NCBI GenBank assembly: GCA_038238185.1
Contig: JBBRXY010000036.1
Span: forward strand, 1 to 29,963
Source: DATAQC01 sp038238185
GTDB lineage: Bacteria; Actinomycetota; Acidimicrobiia; Acidimicrobiales; AC-14
Length of the DNA stretch: 29,963 nt
Reading direction: 5' to 3'
In this document: positions 1-6,475 of the stretch, one piece after another
Position numbering within the stretch: the first letter of the stretch is position 1
Layout of the letters: each line of letters starts with the position of its first letter
The notes under the pieces: model-generated
The model's database searches: none
Seen by the model: the letters and a program-made list of their open reading frames with translations, nothing else
Told to the model about the DNA's origin: nothing
Position numbers and translations under genes: made by a program

Positions 1-467
1 AGCCGGCCTACCTCGCCCACGGTGATCTGGCTCACCCGCCGGATGGTGGACTCGGTCGATCGCTCGGGCGATTCAGGACTTCGGTCGGCCATCGGCGACA
101 GGTGCTTGGTGGGGCCCCAGTTGAGCGCCCCCCGGCCGAGGAGGTACACGAACGACAGGAACACGGTGACCGCGAAGGCGAGAATCTCCCAGAGACCGAA
201 GGCCCCGAGCTGGCGGTAGATCACCGCCCAGGGGAAGAGGAAGATGATCTCGATGTCGAAGATGATGAAGATCATCGCCACCAGGTAGAAGCGCACCGGA
301 AAGCGCTGGGCGGGCCCGTGGTCGGGAACGATGCCGCACTCGTAGGGGGCCACCTTCGCCGCCGTAGGCCGCTTCCGCTGGCCGAGCAGGCCCGATGCGA
401 AGAACGACAGCCCCGCGAACAAGGTGGCCAGGATCAGTATCACCAGCAGCGGTAGGTACTGGGCCAT
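1..467 (-). CDS. nuoA: NADH-quinone oxidoreductase subunit A (3' end outside window)
   Basis: Membrane subunit of complex I, which oxidises NADH, reduces menaquinone and pumps protons. Reading from the ATG at 467 gives a hydrophobic N-terminus, then the NuoA hallmarks KVAPYECGIVP and RFPVRFYLVAMIFIIFDIE, followed by FLFPWAVIYRQLG and a third membrane helix ending LLGRGALNWGPTK. No stop occurs before the left edge, so at least 155 codons are present against a usual length of about 120. The tail after GALNWGPTK is polar (SPESPERSTEST) and looks like a C-terminal extension. The gene starts 14 nt after the stop of the membrane protein at 482-1237, so the nuo genes probably continue from the cytochrome operon. 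The ribosome-binding site is weak, which fits translational coupling. Confidence 0.9.
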   Translation of the reverse strand, partial: MAQYLPLLVILILATLFAGLSFFASGLLGQRKRPTAAKVAPYECGIVPDHGPAQRFPVRFYLVAMIFIIFDIEIIFLFPWAVIYRQLGAFGLWEILAFAVTVFLSFVYLLGRGALNWGPTKHLSPMADRSPESPERSTESTIRRVSQITVGEVGR

Positions 468-481
468 GGCGATTCGGGAGC

Positions 482-1237
482 TTAGACGCGCTGGGCCATG
501 GCTTCCTTGTCTCTGGTGTGGAGCCGGTAGCAGAGCACACCGAACAACGCGCCACAACAGAGGCAGACGACCCCCGGGTTCTCCCGCAGGGCGCCCAGAT
601 CGCGGACCATGATCACCGACACCACGGGCGCCGACGGGTCGACCTCGGCCTTGGGCGGCGGCTGACCGGCCACTGCCGGCGGCTTCACCGCCTTCTGCAC
701 CTGGATCACCAGAAAGTGCGGTTCGTGGAAAATATTGAGGGGGCGGAAGTTGCCAAGGTGGAACGGCCCGTACTTCTCACCACCGATCTCGGCCGCGGAG
801 ACGGGGAGGAAATCGCTGGAGCTCTTGAACTCCGCCTTCGGGCCCACGATCTTGGTGTCGACCACGGCCTGGGCGTCGGCCACCTCGGGGTCGGTGATCT
901 CGAGCTTCTTCCAATCTTTCGGGAAGCCGGCCGCCATCGGATTCGTGGCCGACTGGGCCAGGTCGCCGACGACCACCTCCTTGGGCTTCCACGTGGGCTC
1001 CCGGCCCTTGGGCCCGGTGCCGTAGACCCACCACACCGCCGAGAGGGTGAACATCCAGCCGAAGAACCCGGCGGCGGCCATCAGAAAGCCGAGGCGAGCA
1101 CCCATGTTGGTGGCCAGGAGGAGGTAGACCGACCCCGGCAGCACCACCAAGGCGATCACCACGTAGAGCGCCCCTCGGATCTGGGGGTTCCACGCCAGGG
1201 CGCCGGTGACGAGATGGTTCAGCGCCAGGTCATGCAT
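482..1237 (-). CDS. membrane protein of unknown function in the cytochrome b6c operon
   Basis: 251 residues; I do not recognise the family. Two membrane helices lie near residues 20-42 and 48-72 and a third near 222-241, with a polar loop of about 150 residues between them. The third helix is cysteine-rich (VVCLCCGALFGVLC) and the protein ends in a short charged tail. There is no CxxCH motif, so it is not a c-type cytochrome. The ATG overlaps the TGA of the diheme cytochrome c by one base, which indicates translational coupling. Its place between the cytochrome subunits and nuoA suggests an accessory or assembly subunit of the quinol oxidase complex. That role is inferred from context only. 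Confidence 0.8.
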   Translation of the reverse strand: MHDLALNHLVTGALAWNPQIRGALYVVIALVVLPGSVYLLLATNMGARLGFLMAAAGFFGWMFTLSAVWWVYGTGPKGREPTWKPKEVVVGDLAQSATNPMAAGFPKDWKKLEITDPEVADAQAVVDTKIVGPKAEFKSSSDFLPVSAAEIGGEKYGPFHLGNFRPLNIFHEPHFLVIQVQKAVKPPAVAGQPPPKAEVDPSAPVVSVIMVRDLGALRENPGVVCLCCGALFGVLCYRLHTRDKEAMAQRV

Positions 1238-2241
1238 CACAGCCCCCTCTCGTAGTCGACGATCGCCTGGATCTGCTCGGGCGACAAGATGTTCTCGAAG
1301 TGTGGCATGAGGCCGTGGCTGATACCCCGGACGCCGTAGGGCTTGCCCTGATCGGCCGTCTTGGCCACCCACTCCACCTGCAGGGCGAGCGCGGGGAACT
1401 GGGTGAGAGTGCTGCCGCCGTCGATCGGCGGCCCGAACGCCCCGCCGCCGGGCTTCCCCGGTTGCCCGTAGGACCAGCCCATGGTGTGGCAGCGGGCGCA
1501 GTTGGCATCGAACAGCGCCTTGCCGTCGACCCCCAGCGTGGCCAGGGCGTCGGCTTTCACCGCCTTGGGGTCGAGCTGGATGCTCTCGAGGTAGGCGATG
1601 AGGTCGGTGAGCTGCTGATCGTTGAGGGCGCCACCACCGTCGACCCCCCACGGCGGCATCGGCGTGTTGGCCCGGCCGTAGGTGAGGATGTACTTGACCT
1701 CCTCAGGGCGGTACCGGAGCATCACCGTGTTGAGGGGAGGCGCCGTCCACTGCACCTGTTGCGGCGGGGCGTCGGGGTGGCCGGGGTCGCTCAGGGTGTA
1801 GGAGGCGACACCTCCGACACCCTTCACGCCGTGGCAGTTCTCGCAGCCGTAGTGAGGCTCGCGCGGAGTGGGGGGGTCGCCAGGGGTGGCCTGGAAATAG
1901 CGTTGCCCTCGGGCGATCGACTCCTCGTCGAAGTACTTCACGCCGCGCTCGAGGCCGGGACCCCGCTGGCGGTAAGGCTCGCGCATCCAGTACACCGGCA
2001 GGCCGATGGCGGTGATCATCAGCGTTCCGAAGGCCCACCAGAGGTACTTGGTGAGCCGGGGGCCCTCCATGGCCTCGTCGTTGAAGTAGGTCTTGCGGTT
2101 CGGCGCGACATCCAGCTCCTCGCCGGGCACGTACGTCCGACGGGTCGAGCTGATGAGGTACAACAGCCAGCCGGCGAGCATGGCCACGACGACCCATACG
2201 CCGATGCGGCGCTGTTCGATTGCCGCAAAGAAGAAGTTCAC
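1237..2241 (-). CDS. membrane-anchored diheme cytochrome c of the quinol:cytochrome c oxidoreductase
   Basis: 334 residues. It probably receives electrons from the Rieske protein and passes them to downstream carriers, like QcrC of actinobacteria or the diheme subunit of heliobacterial b6c complexes. Two membrane helices lie near residues 14-31 and 66-86. They are followed by two cytochrome c domains with heme sites CENCH (133-137) and CARCH (248-252). Likely axial methionines are in TPMPPWG (Met195) and GLMPHF (Met312). The GTG start overlaps the Rieske stop by 4 nt (GTGA). Unlike usual actinobacterial QcrC, which ends in a membrane helix, the anchors here are N-terminal and there are two. 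Function is clear from the motifs; exact orthology is not. Confidence 0.9.
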   Translation of the reverse strand: MNFFFAAIEQRRIGVWVVVAMLAGWLLYLISSTRRTYVPGEELDVAPNRKTYFNDEAMEGPRLTKYLWWAFGTLMITAIGLPVYWMREPYRQRGPGLERGVKYFDEESIARGQRYFQATPGDPPTPREPHYGCENCHGVKGVGGVASYTLSDPGHPDAPPQQVQWTAPPLNTVMLRYRPEEVKYILTYGRANTPMPPWGVDGGGALNDQQLTDLIAYLESIQLDPKAVKADALATLGVDGKALFDANCARCHTMGWSYGQPGKPGGGAFGPPIDGGSTLTQFPALALQVEWVAKTADQGKPYGVRGISHGLMPHFENILSPEQIQAIVDYERGL

Positions 2242-3128
2242 TTCTCGGAGGCTCCCCCGACGCAGTGGGGTCCTTCGGCCTCCTGGCCGGTGGTGTTGGT
2301 GCCGATAGGGGGCCCGGTGATGACCTGCTTGGTGTCGACGACGACGACGCCGCCGTCGACGGAGATGCCGAAACGGTCGAGACCGCGGGGAGCCGGACCA
2401 CCCTTCTTCTCACCCACCCGGTTGTACTGCGAACCGTGGCACGGACACTCGAACCACTGCGAGGTCTTGCACCACGGCACCCGGCACCCCAGATGCACGC
2501 ACTTCTGGTAGAGGGCAACGAGGCCCTGCTCGTAGCCGTCCATGACCGCCGAGTAGGCGGTGATCTTCTTGGCCTTGGGCACGTCGCCGACGGGATACGG
2601 GTTGATGTAGAACCGCCCCGAGGCCAGATAGAAGGGCTCCTTCTTGTCCTCGATCTGCTTGAGGATGTCCTCCTTCTTGCCGGCCTTGATCTTGGCGCCG
2701 AACCCTCCCGACAGCGTCGGCCACAGGAACGCCAACGAAGCCCCGCCGAAAGCGGTGAGAGTGAGGGCGAACGCAGTGAAGATGCCCCGGTTGAGCACCT
2801 GGCGACGCGTGACCCCGAGGGTCTCGGCGTCGGGGGGCAGTGCCGGTGGCGGGGGGGGAGCCGACGGATCGGGTAGGCCGGCTCGGCCCTGGCGCTCGAG
2901 GGCGACAGCCCGCTCCAACTCGCGTCCGGTACGGGCGGGCGCAGGCGACGGCGCCCGTTCCATCGCGGTACCCGGCGCGGCGGATGCCGCAGAAACCGAC
3001 GCCGGCTCCGCCTCGGTGTCAACCAGGGCGCGCCTGGTGTCCCGGGTGCGGGCGGTCGCCAGGGAGAACACGGCGGCGGCCGCGACCAGGCCGACGATCG
3101 CGATCAGGAAGACAGCGGTTGAGGACAT
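2238..3128 (-). CDS. qcrA: Rieske iron-sulfur subunit of the cytochrome b6c/bc1 complex
   Basis: 296 residues. It carries the [2Fe-2S] cluster that takes the first electron from menaquinol at the Qo site. The cluster motifs are CVHLGC and CPCHGSQY near residues 212-240, with the paired disulfide cysteines present. The N-terminus has one membrane helix (about residues 5-26), a Pro/Ala-rich linker of about 90 residues, then TRRQVLNRG and a second helix (about 110-135). The two helices plus linker resemble long actinobacterial QcrA proteins, which have extra N-terminal helices. It starts with ATG, 15 nt after the subunit IV stop, and its TGA overlaps the GTG of the next gene. Confidence 0.94.
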   Translation of the reverse strand: MSSTAVFLIAIVGLVAAAAVFSLATARTRDTRRALVDTEAEPASVSAASAAPGTAMERAPSPAPARTGRELERAVALERQGRAGLPDPSAPPPPPALPPDAETLGVTRRQVLNRGIFTAFALTLTAFGGASLAFLWPTLSGGFGAKIKAGKKEDILKQIEDKKEPFYLASGRFYINPYPVGDVPKAKKITAYSAVMDGYEQGLVALYQKCVHLGCRVPWCKTSQWFECPCHGSQYNRVGEKKGGPAPRGLDRFGISVDGGVVVVDTKQVITGPPIGTNTTGQEAEGPHCVGGASEK

Positions 3129-3143
3129 TGCGGTGCGAGGCTC

Positions 3144-3899
3144 CTAGAGGTCGAAGAAGACGCCATCTTTCCAGGGGAAGGTGAAGTTGAAACCTGGCCC
3201 CCGGAAGAAACACCCGATGATCACGAGCACGCCCCAGAACATCAGGAACAGCGTCATCAAGGCGATGGCGAACTTGCGATCCTCGGGCTTGTTGGACGGG
3301 TTCTTGTCGCTGAACGGGGCCAGCATCAGGGCGAAGATCCCGATGCCGGGAATGGTGACCCCCGCGATCATGGGGTGGAACATGGTAAGCAGCTCCTGGA
3401 GGCCGAGGAAGTACCAGGGAGCCTTGGACGGGTTGGGCGTGAAGTTGTAGTTGGCCGACGCCAGCAGCGGGGCGTTGACCAGGGCCGAGAAGACCAGGAG
3501 GAACGCGCTCATGGCCATGCAGGCCACGAACTCGCCGATGAGCAGGTGGGGCCACACATGGACCTTGTCGGTGGGCGTGGCCCGGACGTCCTGAATCGAA
3601 CCAGCCTTGACCACGGTGAGCAGGCGCTGGGTGTGGCCTTCGGGGCCCTTGGCCACCGGCGCCGGAGCGGTGGCTACGGCGGTGCCTCCCCCGCCGGCGG
3701 GCGCCGCAGTGGCGGGTGCCGCGCCGGCCGCCTGGCTCCGGGCCAGGAGGTGGGCGGGAATCTTGTCGGGGTCGCCGGCCACCGGAGGCGACGCCTCGGC
3801 GAGACCTCCCCCGGCGTCAGGCTCGCCGGGAACGGGCAGGCCGAGCGCGGCCCGCCGCTCCTTGGACCGACGTAGAAGATGTTCGGGTACCTCGGTCAC
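3144..3899 (-). CDS. cytochrome b C-terminal (subunit IV-type) protein
   Basis: 251 residues. It forms the second half of a split cytochrome b and contributes to the Qo site. Three membrane helices lie near residues 120-142, 167-193 and 210-232. The motif KAPWYFLGLQELL stands at the PEWY position; the Glu is absent, as in many menaquinol-using enzymes. I chose the GTG at 3899 because GGGAGG sits 5 nt upstream and because the resulting N-terminus, MTEVPEHLLRRSKERRAALG, nearly matches that of the monoheme cytochrome c at 5811. A second weaker copy, KIPAHLLARS, lies at residues 47-56. A long Ala/Pro/Gly linker separates these motifs from the membrane part. Confidence 0.93.
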   Translation of the reverse strand: MTEVPEHLLRRSKERRAALGLPVPGEPDAGGGLAEASPPVAGDPDKIPAHLLARSQAAGAAPATAAPAGGGGTAVATAPAPVAKGPEGHTQRLLTVVKAGSIQDVRATPTDKVHVWPHLLIGEFVACMAMSAFLLVFSALVNAPLLASANYNFTPNPSKAPWYFLGLQELLTMFHPMIAGVTIPGIGIFALMLAPFSDKNPSNKPEDRKFAIALMTLFLMFWGVLVIIGCFFRGPGFNFTFPWKDGVFFDL

Positions 3900-3912
3900 G
3901 CGACCTCCCTTC

Positions 3913-4728
3913 CTAGAGCGGCCCGGAGAGGCCGCCGTCCTTGCGGACCCTCCAGAAGTGGACCGCCATGAAGATGACGATGACGAACGGCAACAACAGG
4001 ACATGCAGCACATACCACCGGAGGAGCGTGTCGGTGCCGATCTCGGCCCCGCCCAGGAGCACGAACTTCACCTGTGACCCGAACACGGGCGTGTAGCCCA
4101 TCATGTTCGTCCCGACGGTGACCGCCCACAGGGCCAGCTGGTCCCAGGGCAGCAGATAGCCGGTGAACGACAAGAGCAGGGTCAGGGTGAGAAGCACCAC
4201 GCCGATGACCCAGTTGAACTCCCGGGGCGGCTTGTAGGCGCCGTGGTAGAAGACCCGCGACATGTGCAGGAAGACGGAGATCACCATGAGGTGGGCGGCC
4301 CATCGATGCATGTTCCGCACCAGCAGGCCGAACGTGACCGAGGTCTCCAGGGTGCGGAGGTCGTTCCACGCCTGAGCCGCTGTGGGTCTGTAGAAGAACA
4401 TCAAGAAGATGCCCGTGAGGGTGAGGATGATGAAGAGGAAGAACGACAGCCCGCCGAGGCACAGCGTGTAGCTCACCTTCACCGCGTGGCGCTTCACCTT
4501 CACCGGGTGAAGGTGGTAGAGGAGGCTGTTCATGATGACGTAGGACCGGTTCCTGGGGCTGTCGGTGTAGCCCTTGCGGAAGATCGATCCCGGCCGGAAG
4601 ATTGAGGTCCAGGCCTGGGAGCTGCGCATCTTCTCCCCTACCTCGGACAGGCGCTCACTGGGGCTGCGGTGACCGTTGCCGTCACCGTTCCCGTTGCCGT
4701 TGCCGTTTCTGGACAGTCGTTTGGCCAC
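3913..4728 (-). CDS. cytochrome b6-type subunit with probable heme c_i site
   Basis: 271 residues, the diheme core of the quinol oxidase. Heme-ligand pairs are His141/His155 (HRWAAH...FLH) and His242/His257. With an offset of 55 residues these match His86/100 and His187/202 of plant cytochrome b6. With the same offset Cys90 (TLCLGG) falls on b6 Cys35, which binds heme c_i covalently. Other b6-like stretches are FFYRPT, TGYLLPWDQ and the end LSGPL. The N-terminus has a polar extension of about 55 residues with an Asn-Gly repeat. I chose the GTG at 4728, 4 nt after the ferredoxin stop; the ATG at residue 34 is an alternative. Confidence 0.93.
   Translation of the reverse strand: MAKRLSRNGNGNGNGDGNGHRSPSERLSEVGEKMRSSQAWTSIFRPGSIFRKGYTDSPRNRSYVIMNSLLYHLHPVKVKRHAVKVSYTLCLGGLSFFLFIILTLTGIFLMFFYRPTAAQAWNDLRTLETSVTFGLLVRNMHRWAAHLMVISVFLHMSRVFYHGAYKPPREFNWVIGVVLLTLTLLLSFTGYLLPWDQLALWAVTVGTNMMGYTPVFGSQVKFVLLGGAEIGTDTLLRWYVLHVLLLPFVIVIFMAVHFWRVRKDGGLSGPL
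4671..4708 (-). repeat. hexanucleotide repeat in the cytochrome b6 N-terminus
   Basis: About six imperfect copies of a 6-base unit (plus-strand ccgttg, with single-base variants) encode an Asn-Gly-rich stretch at residues 8-20 of the cytochrome b6 protein. The repeat is in frame and sits in the cytosolic extension before the first helix, so length changes by whole units would be tolerated. Confidence 0.75.
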
Positions 4729-4732
4729 CGAC

Positions 4733-5146
4733 TCAGAACCGCATTCCGTAGGCGTAGCCGTGCTTCTCGTCACGACCGTGGGGGTCGCCGTCCTTGGCCG
4801 CCACACCGGCCTTGCCCATCACGATGACTCCGGTCGGGCACCGGTCGACGCAGAGCCCGCACCGGGTGCAGACGTCCTCGTCGACGATGAACACGACGTG
4901 GTCGTCGGGGTCGTCGCCGGGCTGCTCGGCCCCGACGGCATCGGAGATGGTCTCCGTCGACAGCATGTGGATGCACTTCCACGGGCAGATGTCGACGCAG
5001 CCCTCGCACATGATGCACTCAGACTGGTCGATGTGGAGGAACTGCTTGGGCTTGACCGCCTTGGACAGGTAGTCGGTACCGACCTCCTGGAGGACGTAGT
5101 CGCCCGTGAAGGCGGGCATGGGCGGGTTCGCGTCGTTCTTTGCCAT
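4733..5146 (-). CDS. 2[4Fe-4S] ferredoxin in the cytochrome operon
   Basis: 137 residues with two cluster motifs: Cys44/47/50/54 (CIMCEGCVDICP) and Cys93/96/99/103 (CTRCGLCVDRCP). An insertion of about 35 residues separates the motifs, and there is a C-terminal tail after residue 110. No signal peptide or membrane helix is seen, so it should be cytosolic. It lies 8 nt after the small membrane protein and 4 nt before cytochrome b6, inside the operon. In the b6f setting a ferredoxin could deliver electrons to the n-side quinone site through heme c_i, or act in assembly; this is inference. An AGGT-type ribosome-binding site precedes the ATG. Confidence 0.9.
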   Translation of the reverse strand: MAKNDANPPMPAFTGDYVLQEVGTDYLSKAVKPKQFLHIDQSECIMCEGCVDICPWKCIHMLSTETISDAVGAEQPGDDPDDHVVFIVDEDVCTRCGLCVDRCPTGVIVMGKAGVAAKDGDPHGRDEKHGYAYGMRF

Positions 5147-5154
5147 GGGCTACC

Positions 5155-5616
5155 TCATGCCTTCGTGATCACGGGACGGCCGAATCGTGATGTGGGCTCA
5201 CCAGCAGGAGTCTCGGTCACCCGGCCACGCTTCTGCCACTTCGACCACAGCACCACCTGGGCGGTGAGGAACAGGCCGTAGAAGCCGGCGGCGATGATGT
5301 CGCGAACAGCCTGGTAGTTGATGATCACCCTGCCTGTGCCGGTGGCGGCCTTGGCCTTCTGGCCCCAGACGATGCCCTCCGACGAGATGGCCAGCAGCAG
5401 CTTGTCGGAGCGCCAGAGCAGCTCGTTGTCGGCGTACTTGAGCCATTGGTGGGGGATGACGCCGTAGGCGACCAGCATGAGGGCGAACGCGAACGTGGCC
5501 GTGATGAAGGCCTCGCCCCAGGTGAACGGCGTGCCGATGGGTCGACGGCGCCCGGCAGCCATCGCGAGCCCGATGCCGCCGACAAGAATTCCCATGGAGA
5601 CCAGCAGCGCAACCAC
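5155..5616 (-). CDS. small membrane protein heading the cytochrome b6c operon
   Basis: 153 residues, family not recognised. Three hydrophobic helices lie near residues 3-21, 34-53 and 105-125, with a polar loop at 55-100 and a basic C-terminal tail. The GTG start is fixed by AAGGAGGTGCCGG immediately upstream (spacing 6). It is the first gene of the operon and precedes the ferredoxin by 8 nt. It has no heme-binding CxxCH or Fe-S motif. The position suggests a small structural or assembly subunit of the quinol oxidase, but nothing in the sequence proves it. Confidence 0.82.
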   Translation of the reverse strand: MVALLVSMGILVGGIGLAMAAGRRRPIGTPFTWGEAFITATFAFALMLVAYGVIPHQWLKYADNELLWRSDKLLLAISSEGIVWGQKAKAATGTGRVIINYQAVRDIIAAGFYGLFLTAQVVLWSKWQKRGRVTETPAGEPTSRFGRPVITKA

Positions 5617-5642
5617 CCGGCACCTCCTTCGTCGAGCGCCTT

Positions 5643-5663
5643 CGTGAAATGGATCACATTCTA
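5643..5663 (-). promoter_or_regulatory. candidate promoter -10 box overlapping a Rex-type operator
   Basis: On the minus strand TAGAAT (5663-5658) matches the -10 consensus at 5 of 6 bases. It is followed directly by TGTGATCCATTTCACG (5658-5643). The Streptomyces Rex operator is TGTGAA-N4-TTCACA; this site keeps the spacing and 10 of 12 defined bases. It lies 27 nt upstream of the operon start codon, over the expected transcription start, where binding would block initiation. No clear -35 box is visible. Rex itself is encoded at 16278-17168. Confidence 0.5.
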
Positions 5664-5778
5664 CTCAGGCCACGGCGGTTCGGCCGGTCGGGTTCTACCA
5701 CGGCCCTCGCCGAATCGGCACATCGCGTCCGTCGATTCCTTGCGTGAACCGGGCGCGCCTGGCCTTTAGGTGCGGGGT

Positions 5779-5798
5779 CGGCGTACATTCGGCGTACA
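5779..5798 (+). promoter_or_regulatory. tandem 9-bp direct repeat upstream of the monoheme cytochrome c gene
   Basis: CGGCGTACA occurs at 5779-5787 and again at 5790-5798, so the copies are 11 bp apart, one helical turn. The second copy ends 12 nt before the GTG start and just before the GAGAGGAG ribosome-binding site. It may be a regulator-binding site or part of the leader. Confidence 0.35.
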
Positions 5799-5810
5799 GA
5801 GAGGAGCGCT

Positions 5811-6455
5811 GTGACCGAGGTCCCCGATTACCTGCTTCGTCGATCCAAGGAGCGCCGCGAGGCCCTGGGCCTGATGCCCGAGGGTTCGTCGGCTGCTGCC
5901 GCGCCGTCGTCGTCACCGGCACCTGCCGAGGCCGCGGCCCCTTCGCCGGGTGCCGCCGCCGCGCCCGTGGCCGAGCCTGCGGGTGCCCCGGCACCGGCGG
6001 CGACGCCCGTGGAAGACCTGCCCACCTACCTGCCTTCCCAGAAGGGCCCCAAGAGCGGCATCCCGGTGTGGATGTACCCGGTGCTGGCGGCGCTACCCCT
6101 GTGGGCCATCGTCTACCTCGGCGCCTTCGGCACCACGGGCAACGCCAACGCCGCCCCCACCGGGCCCGCCGTCTACGCCAAGGCCGGCTGTGTCGGCTGC
6201 CACGGAGCCAAGGGCGAAGGCGGGGTGGGCCCGGCCCTGGCCGGCGGCGACGCCAAGCTCACCTTCCCCGACGAAGCCGACCACATCGCGTGGGTCGAGA
6301 CCGGTTCGGCCCCCCGCAAGGGCCAGCCCTATGGCGACCCCAACCGCGAGGGCGGGCAGCGGATCGCCAAATCAGGAGGGATGCCGGCCTTCAAGGGTCA
6401 GCTCACCGACGCGGAGATCAAGGCCGTCGTCGCCTACGAGCGGGATCAGCTGTAG
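5811..6455 (+). CDS. membrane-anchored monoheme cytochrome c
   Basis: 214 residues. The order is a cytosolic N-terminal motif MTEVPDYLLRRSKERREALG, an Ala/Pro-rich linker, the sequence EDLPTYLPSQKG, one membrane helix (about 86-106), and a cytochrome c domain with CVGCH (127-131) and a probable axial Met in GGMPAF. It would carry electrons from the b6c complex to a terminal oxidase. The GTG start follows GAGAGGAGCGCT. The gene diverges from the b6c operon across a 194-bp spacer, and its N-terminus matches that of the subunit IV protein. This supports a working partnership. Confidence 0.9.
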   Translation: MTEVPDYLLRRSKERREALGLMPEGSSAAAAPSSSPAPAEAAAPSPGAAAAPVAEPAGAPAPAATPVEDLPTYLPSQKGPKSGIPVWMYPVLAALPLWAIVYLGAFGTTGNANAAPTGPAVYAKAGCVGCHGAKGEGGVGPALAGGDAKLTFPDEADHIAWVETGSAPRKGQPYGDPNREGGQRIAKSGGMPAFKGQLTDAEIKAVVAYERDQL

Positions 6456-6475
6456 CCGGCGACCCCGACACTGCC

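Noticed and set aside
395..1255. Long plus-strand frames opposite the respiratory operon
   Set aside because: They are antisense shadows of high-GC coding sequence, with no domain features; the minus-strand proteins are clearly recognisable.
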